A program made the translations under genes and the position numbers. Below are positions 17,553 through 25,910 of a DNA stretch of 64,000 nucleotides, one piece after another. Source of the DNA: Fictibacillus arsenicus (GTDB lineage Bacteria; Bacillota; Bacilli; Bacillales; Fictibacillaceae); the NCBI RefSeq assembly GCF_001999465.1, contig NZ_MQMF01000003.1:62001-126000 (forward strand). The letters run 5' to 3'. Position 1 is the first letter of the stretch, and each line of letters begins with the position of its first letter. Below the pieces are notes generated by a model, which had not been told where the DNA came from, searched no databases, and saw only the letters and a list, made by a program, of their open reading frames with translations.

Positions 17553-18464
17553 ATGTCTTGTGAAGGGAAGTACAACATTAAAGCGGTCTCCAAAATGCTT
17601 GGTATACAAGCTGGTACTCTAAGAGCCTGGGAAAGACGCTATTCTATTGTTCAGCCTCATAGAAATGAAGCTGGGCACCGATTATATACCGATGAACAAG
17701 TATACATATTAAAATGGCTAGTGAATAAAGTAAATCAAGGATTCACAATAAGCCAAGCGGTCGATGTTGCCCAAAACGGGGAACTTTATAAAGAAGCAGC
17801 ACCTTTTTCAATTGAAAATACAGATCGTGCTGCTGAAATGTCCAAAATGATTTTAGATGCTTTGCTTTCGTTTCAGGAAAAGAAAGCTAACGATCTATTG
17901 AGTCAGGCATTCAGCATGTATAATTTGGAAAAAGTCATAATTGATATTTTGGGTACATTATTAGTACAGGTAGGCCATCTTTGGGAAGATCAAAAAATAA
18001 CAGTTGCACACGAACACTTTACTTCATCCTTTCTCCGAACTAAAATTGGACAACTTATGCAATGGCTTCCTTCTGACCCTTATTTGCCTAAGGTTATTGC
18101 AAGCTGCGGTATAGAAGAGGAACATGAATTAGGTCTCTTGATGTTTACATTGTTCTTAAGACGTAAAGGATTCGAAGTGATCTATTTAGGTCATGGAATT
18201 CCAGAGAAAGACTTTGAAGTTGTTTTAAAGGAAGTGGGGCCTAGGATGGTATTTTTATCGTGTACAATTGTGGATCCCGCGATAAAAACATTAGGATGGG
18301 CTAAAGATCTTAATGGGAAATTCCCTGAAACTTCTTTTGGTGTGGGGGGATCCGCAGTTAGCCATCTGTCTTCAGAAGTTCAGGAGACATACAGCGAGCT
18401 GTTAATCGGCGGCACAAAAGCAGAATGGGAAGACTGGATTTCTAAGAAGCTTAAAAATAAATAA
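17553..18464 (+). CDS. CarH/LitR-like MerR regulator with B12-binding photoreceptor domain
   Basis: This 303-residue protein has an N-terminal MerR-type winged helix (YNIKAVSKMLGIQAGTLRAW, residues 7-26, and RYSIVQPHRNEAGHRLY). A four-helix cap domain (about 90-175) and a Rossmann cobalamin-binding domain (about 178-300) follow. The cap has Trp144 followed after nine residues by Glu154-His155, the Wx9EH signature of adenosylcobalamin-dependent light sensors. The B12 motif ExHxxG is present as Glu189, His191 and Gly194, His191 being the expected lower cobalt ligand. The residue after Trp144 is Glu; the His132 that forms the light-state adduct in Thermus CarH is not conserved. In darkness such proteins repress DNA as tetramers, and light breaks the Co-C bond. 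The target genes are not in this window. Confidence 0.85.
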   Translation: MSCEGKYNIKAVSKMLGIQAGTLRAWERRYSIVQPHRNEAGHRLYTDEQVYILKWLVNKVNQGFTISQAVDVAQNGELYKEAAPFSIENTDRAAEMSKMILDALLSFQEKKANDLLSQAFSMYNLEKVIIDILGTLLVQVGHLWEDQKITVAHEHFTSSFLRTKIGQLMQWLPSDPYLPKVIASCGIEEEHELGLLMFTLFLRRKGFEVIYLGHGIPEKDFEVVLKEVGPRMVFLSCTIVDPAIKTLGWAKDLNGKFPETSFGVGGSAVSHLSSEVQETYSELLIGGTKAEWEDWISKKLKNK

Positions 18465-18565
18465 TGATGGCAGATATAATTGGCTTGTTTGTTAATCACC
18501 AACTTTTCACAAACTCATATATTGTAATTAAGACATAATAGCGCCGATCGTAAGGGGGACCAGAG

Positions 18566-19156
18566 ATGCGGGTAGAACGGTTAACCTATAATAAAATAAA
18601 GATCTTCCTAACTTTTGATGATTTGAATGAACGTGGTATTTCAAAAGAAGAAATATGGCAAGACATTCCGAAAGTACATCAGCTTTTCCGTGATATGATG
18701 ACTGAAGCTGATGATGAGGTAGGATTTAAAGCTGACGGTCCTATTGCGGTTGAAGTATTTTCACTTCCTGCTCAAGGTATGGTTGTTATTGTTACAAAAG
18801 GTATCAATGAGTATGATCTGGAAGAAGAATATGATGAAGATTATATAGAGATGCAAGTAACTTTGGACGAGAATGATGAAATTTTTTATGAGTTTTCATC
18901 CTTTGAAGATGTTATCCTCCTAGCGAACCGTCTTTATTCACTAGAAATAAAGGGTGGCAGGTTGTTCTCTTTTAATAATCATTTTTACTTAAAATTTGAA
19001 GAGGAAGAAGTTAAACCACTTGATCTGGATTTATTTATTGCAATTCTTGCTGAATTCGGGAGTTCCTCAACTATTACAAGCTATAGAGTAATCGAATATG
19101 GAAAAGAACTAATGAAGACTGAAGCAGTAGAAGAGCTTCATCGTTATTTTAAATAA
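18566..19156 (+). CDS. mecB: Adaptor protein MecB (YpbH), MecA family
   Basis: This 196-residue acidic protein belongs to the MecA/YpbH family of ClpC adaptors. It has the N-terminal target-binding domain (MRVERLTYNKIKIFLTFDDL, DIPKVHQLFRDMM), a linker rich in Asp/Glu (LEEEYDEDYIE) and a C-terminal ClpC-binding domain (SFEDVILLANRLY...). It stimulates ClpCP assembly and presents substrates such as ComK. Its position before gudB/ypdA corresponds to ypbH in B. subtilis, and the length is as expected. AAGGGGGAC precedes the ATG, and a hairpin follows the gene. Confidence 0.9.
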   Translation: MRVERLTYNKIKIFLTFDDLNERGISKEEIWQDIPKVHQLFRDMMTEADDEVGFKADGPIAVEVFSLPAQGMVVIVTKGINEYDLEEEYDEDYIEMQVTLDENDEIFYEFSSFEDVILLANRLYSLEIKGGRLFSFNNHFYLKFEEEEVKPLDLDLFIAILAEFGSSSTITSYRVIEYGKELMKTEAVEELHRYFK

Positions 19157-19168
19157 CAAAACAGGAAG

Positions 19169-19193
19169 GAGGGCGCAAAATTTCTGCGTCCTC
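19169..19193 (+). terminator. Probable terminator after mecB
   Basis: GAGGGCGCA and TGCGTCCTC form a nine-base stem with one G-T pair 13 bases after the mecB stop. The following T tract is weak (ATTTATGTTTTA), so efficiency is uncertain. Confidence 0.5.
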
Positions 19194-19321
19194 ATTTATG
19201 TTTTACCTACCTGATTTCTTAAAAATCGTGTTATGATTAGTAATATTTTTTTATTGCTGAACAGTAAAAAAGTCAGGGAATATAATAAATACATAAACTT
19301 TTGGGCTAGGAGTGACCATTA

Positions 19322-20239
19322 ATGAAAATTGCAGTCTTATATGGCGGAGTATCTGCTGAAAGGGAAGTTTCATTATCTACAGGAAAACAAATTATTGCTG
19401 CTCTTGAAAGCAAGGGACATGATGTTATCGGTATCGATTTTCACCCATCGCGATTACATGAGTTGCTCGATATGGAAGCAGATGTTGTCTTTTTAGGGCT
19501 TCACGGCAAGTATGGAGAGGACGGACGTCTTCAGGGACTTTTAGATATGATGAATATTCCATATGTCGGATCTGGTGCTTTAGCATCAGGAATTGCAATG
19601 GATAAAGCAAAATCAAAACAGTTCTTTAAAGAAGCAGGCATCAATATTGCAAAAGAAAAGGTATTATACAAAAAATCTTATAAGGAAGATCAGACAGAAT
19701 TAACTTTCGATTTTCCAGCTGTAGTTAAGCCGAATAGAGAGGGATCAACAATTGGGTTAACAATTGCTCAAAACAGGGAAGAACTTCTTAAAGGGATCGC
19801 TGAGGCATTCATGCATGATGATACGGTCCTAGTGGAGCAATTCGTAAGCGGTAAAGAGGTAACAGTTGCTGTAATGGGTGAGCATGGCAAGATGCAAGCA
19901 TTGCCGGTCGTTGAAATTGAGCCTAAAAATGCCTATTATGATTATGAATCGAAATATGCTGAGGGTGGAAGTATACACTATGTTCCTGCGAGACTAGATG
20001 AAGAAACAACTGCATTATTACAGAAACAGGCTGTTGCTGCGCATGAAGTTCTAGGGTGCGAAGTTTACTCCCGTGTAGATTTTATCGTTCCTCACGATGG
20101 TACAGAGCCTGTTATTTTGGAAGTAAATACTCTTCCTGGCATGACACCGACAAGTCTTTTTCCAGATGCAGCGAAGGAAATAGGCATGGATTATCCTGCT
20201 ATGATTGAAAAATTAATTGAGTTATCTTTAAAAAAATAA
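19322..20239 (+). CDS. ddl: D-alanine--D-alanine ligase
   Basis: Ddl joins two D-alanines with ATP to make the dipeptide for peptidoglycan precursors. The 305-residue protein shows the N-terminal AVLYGGVSAEREVSL motif, the ATP-grasp loop (PNREGSTIGL), VEQFVSGKEVTV and the Mg/ATP end motif LEVNTLPGMTPTSL. It is the short (DdlB-like, ~305 residues) form, about 50 residues shorter than the usual B. subtilis Ddl. It stands here and not beside murF. A second Ddl elsewhere in the genome is therefore possible. Confidence 0.92.
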   Translation: MKIAVLYGGVSAEREVSLSTGKQIIAALESKGHDVIGIDFHPSRLHELLDMEADVVFLGLHGKYGEDGRLQGLLDMMNIPYVGSGALASGIAMDKAKSKQFFKEAGINIAKEKVLYKKSYKEDQTELTFDFPAVVKPNREGSTIGLTIAQNREELLKGIAEAFMHDDTVLVEQFVSGKEVTVAVMGEHGKMQALPVVEIEPKNAYYDYESKYAEGGSIHYVPARLDEETTALLQKQAVAAHEVLGCEVYSRVDFIVPHDGTEPVILEVNTLPGMTPTSLFPDAAKEIGMDYPAMIEKLIELSLKK

Positions 20240-20359
20240 TGATTAAAATCAATACCCCATCTGTTAATGAATGGTGGGGTTGATTCCTGCGAAACTGGAC
20301 AAACAATGACAATAGGTATATTGGCAGAATATTAGGTATTTTCGTAACAGTATGTGATT

Positions 20360-20374
20360 AAGAAAGCGTTTTCT
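20360..20374 (+). promoter_or_regulatory. Possible cre (CcpA) site upstream of gudB
   Basis: The 15 bases match the Bacillus cre consensus WTGNAANCGNWNNCW at all but one fixed position and are an almost perfect palindrome around GCG (AGAAAGCGTTTTCT). It lies about 110 bases before the gudB start. Binding is inferred only. Confidence 0.35.
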
Positions 20375-20482
20375 TTTTAGGTGAAATTCACTAAATTTTT
20401 CTTCTCAACAGTCTTGCAAAGGTGTATACTGTCACTGAAGCTTGACTAAACTTTAGAGGTGACAAATATGGGAGGTAAACAA

Positions 20483-21766
20483 ATGACAGCCCAAAATACT
20501 ACAGACCAAAAATCCGACAATCATCAGGAAAATGACAATGTGCTCCAATCCACGCAATCCGTTATAGCGGATGCGCTCGATAAATTAGGATATTCTTCCG
20601 AAGTTTTTGAGTTGCTTAAAGAGCCAATCCGTATGCTTACTGTCCGCATACCGGTTAAAATGGATGATGGAAGCACTAAAATTTTTACAGGATATCGTGC
20701 CCAGCACAATGATGCTGTTGGTCCAACAAAGGGCGGCGTTCGTTTTCATCCGAATGTATCAGAAACAGAAGTTAAAGCGCTATCAATTTGGATGAGTTTA
20801 AAAGCAGGAATTGTAGATCTGCCATACGGCGGCGGTAAAGGCGGAATCATCTGTGATCCGCGTACGATGTCTTTCAGAGAGCTTGAGAGATTAAGCCGCG
20901 GATATGTACGAGCTATCAGTCAGCTCGTAGGACCTACAAAAGATATACCTGCCCCAGATGTATTTACAAATTCGCAGATCATGGCTTGGATGATGGATGA
21001 ATACAGCAGAATCAGAGAGTTTGACTCTCCAGGTTTCATTACTGGAAAACCTCTTGTACTTGGTGGATCTCACGGACGTGAAACAGCGACTGCAAAAGGT
21101 GTTACAATCTGTATTCGAGAAGCTGCTGCAAAAAAAGGTATTCAGCTTGAAGGCGCTCGTGTCGTTGTACAAGGATTTGGTAATGCAGGAAGCTTCCTTG
21201 CTAAATTCATGCACGATGCTGGAGCGAGAGTAATCGCGATTTCAGACGCTTATGGCGGTCTTCATGACCCTGAAGGACTTGATATCGATTATCTTCTTGA
21301 ACGCAGAGACAGCTTTGGTACGGTTACAAAATTATTTAAAGACACAATAACAAATCAAGAACTGTTAGAACTTGATTGCGATATTTTAGTACCTGCTGCG
21401 ATTGAAAATCAGATTACAGAAAAAAATGCTCACCAGATTAAAGCTACAATTGTAGTTGAAGCTGCAAATGGACCAACAACTCTTGAGGCAACTCGTATCT
21501 TATCAGAAAGAGGAGTCCTCCTTGTTCCTGACGTACTAGCAAGTGCTGGTGGAGTAACAGTTTCTTACTTTGAATGGGTTCAGAATAACCAAGGGTATTA
21601 TTGGACTGAAGAAGAAGTTGAACAGAAGCTTGAAAAAGTTATGGTTAAATCGTTTGATACGGTTTATACAACAGCTATGAACAGAAAAGTTAACATGAGA
21701 CTAGCCGCTTATATGGTCGGTGTTCGTAAGATGGCTGAGGCTTCCCGATTCAGAGGCTGGATTTAA
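20483..21766 (+). CDS. gudB: NAD-specific glutamate dehydrogenase
   Basis: GudB deaminates glutamate to 2-oxoglutarate. The 427-residue protein shows KPLVLGGSHGRETATAKG, the glutamate-binding region GPTKGGVRFHPN, the catalytic lysine in GGGKGG, and the NAD domain (VVVQGFGNAGS). EVKALSIWMSLK contains VKA only once, so the nine-base duplication that inactivates gudB in the B. subtilis 168 lineage is absent and the enzyme should be active. The ATG at 20483 follows GGGAGG at 8 bases; an ATG at 20468 also has GAGGTG, so the start is uncertain by five residues. A terminator follows. Confidence 0.94.
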   Translation: MTAQNTTDQKSDNHQENDNVLQSTQSVIADALDKLGYSSEVFELLKEPIRMLTVRIPVKMDDGSTKIFTGYRAQHNDAVGPTKGGVRFHPNVSETEVKALSIWMSLKAGIVDLPYGGGKGGIICDPRTMSFRELERLSRGYVRAISQLVGPTKDIPAPDVFTNSQIMAWMMDEYSRIREFDSPGFITGKPLVLGGSHGRETATAKGVTICIREAAAKKGIQLEGARVVVQGFGNAGSFLAKFMHDAGARVIAISDAYGGLHDPEGLDIDYLLERRDSFGTVTKLFKDTITNQELLELDCDILVPAAIENQITEKNAHQIKATIVVEAANGPTTLEATRILSERGVLLVPDVLASAGGVTVSYFEWVQNNQGYYWTEEEVEQKLEKVMVKSFDTVYTTAMNRKVNMRLAAYMVGVRKMAEASRFRGWI

Positions 21767-21785
21767 TATTTTGCAATTGAAATCT

Positions 21786-21822
21786 AAATCTCCTATCATA
21801 TGATGATAGGAGATTTTTTTAT
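21786..21822 (+). terminator. Terminator of gudB
   Basis: ATCTCCTATCAT and ATGATAGGAGAT make a twelve-base perfect stem followed by seven T residues. Confidence 0.9.
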
Positions 21823-21866
21823 TTGGCAACATAAAGATATGACGTGTTTTTTGGAGTGGTGAAAAA

Positions 21867-22853
21867 GTGAAAGTAGATGTTTGTATAATTGGAGGAGGAC
21901 CATGCGGCTTGGCGGCTGCGTTGGCGCTTCAGAATAAGGGCATAACATATTGTGTGATTGAAAAGGGAAATGTGGTTAACACCATTTACAATTACCCCAC
22001 GCATCAAACGTTTTTTAGCACTAGTGAAAAGCTGGAGATCGGAGGTTTTCCTTTTGTTCATGAACAAAGAAAACCAAAGAGAATTCATGCTCTGACATAT
22101 TATAGAGAAGTTGTAAAAAGAAACAATTTAAAATTGCGCACTTTAGAAAAAGCTGTATCTGTTGAAAAGAATAATGAAGGTACATTTTCGGTAAGAACGT
22201 TGAACCGAAAAAATGAAGAAACGAACTATGAAGCAAAGTACGTTATTATCGCAACTGGGTACTATGATAATCCGAACTTAATGAATATTAAAGGAGAAGA
22301 TCTGCCTCATGTCTATCACTACTTCCATGAAGGACATCCCTACTATAATTTGGATGTCGCTGTGATCGGAGGCAAAAATTCTGCCATCGATGCTGCATTG
22401 GAACTGCAAAAAGCAGGGGCGCGTCCTCATGTCTTTTATCGGGGAAGTGAATACTCGCCTAGCATCAAACCATGGGTTCTTCCTGAGTTTGAAGCGTGTG
22501 TCAAAGCAGGCACGATCAAGATGACGTTTGAATCATGTGTCAAAGAGATTAATGAAGATGAAATTATTGTGGAGATCGATGGAGAAGAAGCTGTGTTCTC
22601 AGTTCAAGCAGTTTTCGCAATGACAGGATACCATCCTGACCACGATTTTATCTCAAATATGGGTGTAAGTATTGATTCTGAGACTGGCCGGCCATTTTTC
22701 TCTGAAGACACGATGGAAACAAATGTTGAAGGACTCTTTATTGCAGGTGTAATTGCTGCTGGCAACAATGCAAATGAAATCTTCATCGAGAATGGAAGAT
22801 TTCATGGAGAAATAATAGCCAGCACCATTGAAAAACGCGAAAAAAGCCAATAA
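21867..22853 (+). CDS. ypdA: Bacillithiol disulfide reductase YpdA (Bdr)
   Basis: This 328-residue FAD/NADPH flavoprotein of the YpdA family reduces oxidised bacillithiol. The N-terminal dinucleotide fold has GGGPCGLAAA, where Cys13 corresponds to the reported active-site cysteine. The second nucleotide fold is AVIGGKNSAIDAALEL, and the end (GLFIAGVIAAGNNANEIFIENGR) matches the family. The GTG start has GGAGTGGTGA upstream. It follows gudB as in B. subtilis and is closed by a terminator overlapping the stop codon. Confidence 0.92.
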   Translation: MKVDVCIIGGGPCGLAAALALQNKGITYCVIEKGNVVNTIYNYPTHQTFFSTSEKLEIGGFPFVHEQRKPKRIHALTYYREVVKRNNLKLRTLEKAVSVEKNNEGTFSVRTLNRKNEETNYEAKYVIIATGYYDNPNLMNIKGEDLPHVYHYFHEGHPYYNLDVAVIGGKNSAIDAALELQKAGARPHVFYRGSEYSPSIKPWVLPEFEACVKAGTIKMTFESCVKEINEDEIIVEIDGEEAVFSVQAVFAMTGYHPDHDFISNMGVSIDSETGRPFFSEDTMETNVEGLFIAGVIAAGNNANEIFIENGRFHGEIIASTIEKREKSQ

Positions 22854-22879
22854 TCCTTAAATGGGTTATGGCTTTTTTG
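22840..22879 (+). terminator. Terminator of ypdA
   Basis: AAAAAAGCCAATAA pairs with TTATGGCTTTTTT (short loop), overlapping the ypdA stop and ending in a T run. Confidence 0.8.
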
Positions 22880-22997
22880 TTAAATAGTTGAGTATAAAAA
22901 CCAGAATCTTTTCTTGGTTTTTATTTATGGCAAGGTTGATATCTTAGATCGTCCATCAAAGGTATACTTATCGTACGGTTGTTCATTTTTATTGGAC

Positions 22998-23083
22998 ATG
23001 CAAGGTTTTATGCACGGTAATTTATTTTTTATGCACGGTGACTCATGTTATATGCACGGTAATCGAGTTTTAATCCACGGTAA
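22998..23083. repeat. 21-nt-period motif array A (core ATGCACGGTAAT)
   Basis: ATGCACGG occurs at 23010, 23031 and 23052 and ATCCACGG at 23073, each exactly 21 bases apart. A related ATGCAAGG is at 22998. The bases between the cores are AT-rich and differ, so only the core is conserved. The array lies after the ypdA terminator and before the stop of the convergent asparaginase gene. It resembles arrays at about 35.4 and 56.2 kb. Confidence 0.8.
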
Positions 23084-23149
23084 TCTGATATTTATAGAAA
23101 ATTCGACAGAAACACACGCGATCATTCACGCTAAAATTAAAGTTAAAGT

Positions 23150-24118
23150 TTAAGTCAAAAACAACTGCTGCAATCTCTCGGGTGAGTTTGTATGCTCAAG
23201 TGCAATCATCAGTTTCAGTCTAGCTTTTTGTCCATTTAAACCGTTTGAGAAAACAACACCAAGCTCTTTAAGATGTTTTCCGCCGCCTTCATATGAATAG
23301 ATATCTTGTGCAATACCGTTAAAGCATCTGGACACAAGCACGACAGGAATTTTACGGGAGATGAGCTCTTGGATGGCAGGAACAGTTGCTGGGGGCAAAT
23401 TTCCCTGTCCAAGTGCTTCGATCACAACACCGTCAGCAGTTTTTGATGCGGCCTTTATCAATTCTCCATCCATTCCTGCATAGGCTTTTAATAATATGAC
23501 GTTCTTAGAAAATTGTTTTACTTGAAAACGGCTTGAACGCAGAGGGGTATGATGAAAGAGCACTCCTCTTTTTGTAACGATTCCGATTGGTCCATACTGC
23601 GGGCTTTGAAAAGTAGCAATATTGCTCGTATGCGTTTTTGTCACATTTTTTGCAGCGTGGATTTCATCATTAAATACGACGAGAACACCTTTGCCTAATG
23701 ATTGTTGTTCGCAGGCGACTCTTACCGAAGAAATAAGATTATAAGGTCCATCAGAGCCGTGTTCATTGCTGGACCTCATAGCGCCAGTAATGATTACCGG
23801 GATCGGAGTTTCTAAAATTAGGTCAAGAACGTAAGCTGTTTCTTCCAATGTATCCGTACCATGTGTGATAACTAGCCCATCATATTGATCTGCTTCTGTC
23901 TGTTCATTAATGAATGAAGCAAGTTCAAGCATGTGAAAAGGAGTAATATGAGGAGAAGGCAGGTTAACGTAGTTCTTTACCACGATTTCGGCTATATCAG
24001 ACAGTTCTGAGATTGTGGCTTCAAGTGGATGTGTCTCTTTCGTGTTGACACCGCCTGTGTTCTTATTCTCTTCCATTGCAATTGTTCCGCCTGTATGAAT
24101 CAGTAATATTTTTTTCAA
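23150..24118 (-). CDS. ansA: L-asparaginase
   Basis: This 322-residue type I/II asparaginase hydrolyses asparagine to aspartate and ammonia. The first catalytic motif is HTGGTIAM with Thr12. The second is VITHGTDTLEETAYVLD with Thr88-Asp89, and ITGAMRSSNEHGSDG follows. No signal peptide is visible, so it is probably cytoplasmic. The start is TTG at 24118 with GGAGGG nine bases before it. It is convergent with ypdA, and I see no T-tailed terminator between its stop and the motif array. Confidence 0.88.
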   Translation of the reverse strand: MKKILLIHTGGTIAMEENKNTGGVNTKETHPLEATISELSDIAEIVVKNYVNLPSPHITPFHMLELASFINEQTEADQYDGLVITHGTDTLEETAYVLDLILETPIPVIITGAMRSSNEHGSDGPYNLISSVRVACEQQSLGKGVLVVFNDEIHAAKNVTKTHTSNIATFQSPQYGPIGIVTKRGVLFHHTPLRSSRFQVKQFSKNVILLKAYAGMDGELIKAASKTADGVVIEALGQGNLPPATVPAIQELISRKIPVVLVSRCFNGIAQDIYSYEGGGKHLKELGVVFSNGLNGQKARLKLMIALEHTNSPERLQQLFLT

Positions 24119-24209
24119 TATTGCCGCCCTCCTTGTTCTTATTGTTCTCTATTCCACTTCTTAAAATATCATGTTACGATAGAAAAAAACAGTAGAAAAG
24201 AGGCAGGAC

Positions 24210-24890
24210 ATGCTAGCTGTAATTTCTGCAGCGGTGGCTCCGGCTATTGCTCTATTATCATTTTTTTACCTTAAGGATAAATATGAAACTGAACCTTTAT
24301 CGTTAGTAGTAAAGGTCTATATATTTGGAGTTCTTCTCGTTTTTCCTGTGATGGTCCTGCAATTTGGATTTAAGGAAGAGATGGACGTCCCTTTATTTGC
24401 TGATGCTTTTTTTGTCAGCGGAACTCTCGAGGAATTTTTAAAATGGTTCTTAGTTTTTTATGGTGCTTACCTTCATGAAGAATTTAATGAACCATATGAT
24501 GGAATCGTTTATGCAACCGCGTTATCACTCGGCTTTGCATCCTTGGAAAACATTTTTTATCTGTACACGTTCGGGATCGAAGAAGCATTGATTCGTGCGC
24601 TTCTTCCAGTAAGCGGGCATGCTCTGTTTGGAGTTATCATGGGTTTTTATCTAGGAAAAGGGAAATTTTCTACTGGAAAGAAAAAAGTCATTTATTTAAG
24701 TCTTTCTCTAATCATCCCTGTTCTTCTTCATGGAATTTTTAATTCCTTGCTTCTATCAAGCACTAAATATATCTTCTTCTATATGTTCCCGTTCATGATT
24801 TTCCTATGGTGGTTCGCTTTAAGAAAAGTAAGAATTGCTAATTCTTCATTAAACCCATATCGAAATGCTGATGCTAAGACTGGTATTTAA
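24210..24890 (+). CDS. prsW: Intramembrane protease PrsW
   Basis: PrsW makes the site-1 cut in anti-sigma factors such as RsiW in B. subtilis. The 226-residue membrane protein carries the family motifs: Glu74-Glu75 in GTLEEFLKWF, SLGFASLENIFYL, and SGHALFGVIMG with its histidine. About seven membrane helices are predicted. It lies before sleB/ypeB as in B. subtilis (ypdC). GAGGCAGG precedes the ATG, and the stop codon lies within a terminator hairpin. Confidence 0.9.
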   Translation: MLAVISAAVAPAIALLSFFYLKDKYETEPLSLVVKVYIFGVLLVFPVMVLQFGFKEEMDVPLFADAFFVSGTLEEFLKWFLVFYGAYLHEEFNEPYDGIVYATALSLGFASLENIFYLYTFGIEEALIRALLPVSGHALFGVIMGFYLGKGKFSTGKKKVIYLSLSLIIPVLLHGIFNSLLLSSTKYIFFYMFPFMIFLWWFALRKVRIANSSLNPYRNADAKTGI

Positions 24891-24905
24891 CCGGTCTTTT
24901 TTTGT
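24871..24905 (+). terminator. Terminator of prsW
   Basis: AAGACTGG and CCGGTCTT pair around the stop codon and run into seven T residues. Confidence 0.8.
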
Positions 24906-25010
24906 TTTCTTCTACACTGTGACTTTGAAATTGAATAAAAAAAACCGGATTACAAATGATACATGTATAACAAGAAATGGAGATTAAAATTACAGGAGGC
25001 TAACTTTCTC

Positions 25011-25892
25011 ATGAAAAGAAATTCAGCTTACATAAAGGGAGCGTTTTTTGCAATCGCCCTTTGTTTTGGGTTATTTGCTGGATTTGGTCAAAACAATGCA
25101 CATGCGTTTTCGAACCAAGTCATACAAAAAGGAGCAACTGGAGACGATGTTGTTGAACTTCAATCCCGTCTTCAATATTTAGGCTTTTACACAGGAAACA
25201 TTGACGGTGTTTTTGGGTGGAGAACCTATTGGGCATTACGAAACTTCCAATATGAATTTGGTATGGATATAGACGGCTTAGCTGGAACGACAACGAAGCA
25301 AAAACTTGTGAAAGCTTCTAAGTATGATAAAGCCTGGGTGAATAAGCAAATTAATTCAGGCAAGAAATTTTCATACTATGGCGGAGTTCAAAAGAGCAAA
25401 CAGACAAAAAGCGGAGGTGCCAAAGGCGGGGCTGCAAAAGGTACATCGAAGGGCACAGCACAAGGCAAAGCTGGAGGCGGGCAAGCAACAGCTAAACCAG
25501 CACAAGTAAAACCTGCTAAAAACATCCCAGATGGCTACTCGCAAAATGACATTGCTTTAATGTCAAATGCTGTTTATGGCGAAGCACGCGGTGAACCTTA
25601 CATCGGACAAGTAGCAGTAGCAGCTGTAATCATTAACCGTGTTGAAGATTCAGCTTTTCCAAACACTGTTTCTGGTGTTATTTTTGAACCCGGAGCTTTT
25701 ACAGCAGTTGCTGACGGACAAATTTACCTAACCCCTAATAAACAGGCCAAAAAAGCTGTAATGGACGCTTTAAATGGCTGGGATCCAACGGGTGAAGCCA
25801 TTTATTACTTTAACCCTGATACAGCAACTTCAGGCTGGATCTGGGGACGTCCTCAAATCAAGAAAATCGGAAAGCACATTTTTTGTAACTAA
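25011..25892 (+). CDS. sleB: Spore cortex-lytic enzyme SleB
   Basis: SleB is a lytic transglycosylase held dormant in spores that digests cortex peptidoglycan during germination. The 293-residue protein has a signal peptide (about 1-33, ending AHAFS) and a peptidoglycan-binding domain (GATGDDVVELQSRLQYLGFY... to about residue 105). A Gly/Lys/Ala-rich linker (about 125-165) and a C-terminal hydrolase domain starting DIALMSNAVYGEARGEPY, with the catalytic Glu, complete it. The ATG at 25011 follows AGGAGG by 11 bases. It is the first gene of the sleB-ypeB pair. Confidence 0.94.
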   Translation: MKRNSAYIKGAFFAIALCFGLFAGFGQNNAHAFSNQVIQKGATGDDVVELQSRLQYLGFYTGNIDGVFGWRTYWALRNFQYEFGMDIDGLAGTTTKQKLVKASKYDKAWVNKQINSGKKFSYYGGVQKSKQTKSGGAKGGAAKGTSKGTAQGKAGGGQATAKPAQVKPAKNIPDGYSQNDIALMSNAVYGEARGEPYIGQVAVAAVIINRVEDSAFPNTVSGVIFEPGAFTAVADGQIYLTPNKQAKKAVMDALNGWDPTGEAIYYFNPDTATSGWIWGRPQIKKIGKHIFCN

Positions 25893-25910
25893 TAAAGGGG
25901 TGAACATATA

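Noticed and set aside
20250-20285. Hairpin after ddl as an intrinsic terminator
   Set aside because: ACCCCAT and ATGGTGGGGT can pair, but no T tract follows, so termination is not supported.
20524-21233. Several open frames opposite or out of frame with gudB
   Set aside because: They lack ribosome binding sites and are shadows of a strongly biased, clearly identified gene.
22998-23083. CRISPR array interpretation of the motif arrays
   Set aside because: The conserved core is only 8-12 bases with 9-13-base spacers, there are no cas genes, and the units do not have CRISPR repeat or spacer lengths.
22914-23153. Open frame of 79 codons with MHGN-type seven-residue repeats
   Set aside because: It has no ribosome binding site and lies after the ypdA terminator. 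The heptad pattern is a by-product of the 21-base pitch of array A.
24932-24970. Possible sigma-G promoter upstream of sleB (TGAATA and CATGTATA)
   Set aside because: The two boxes are 24 bases apart, well beyond the usual 17-18, although sigma-G control of sleB would be expected.
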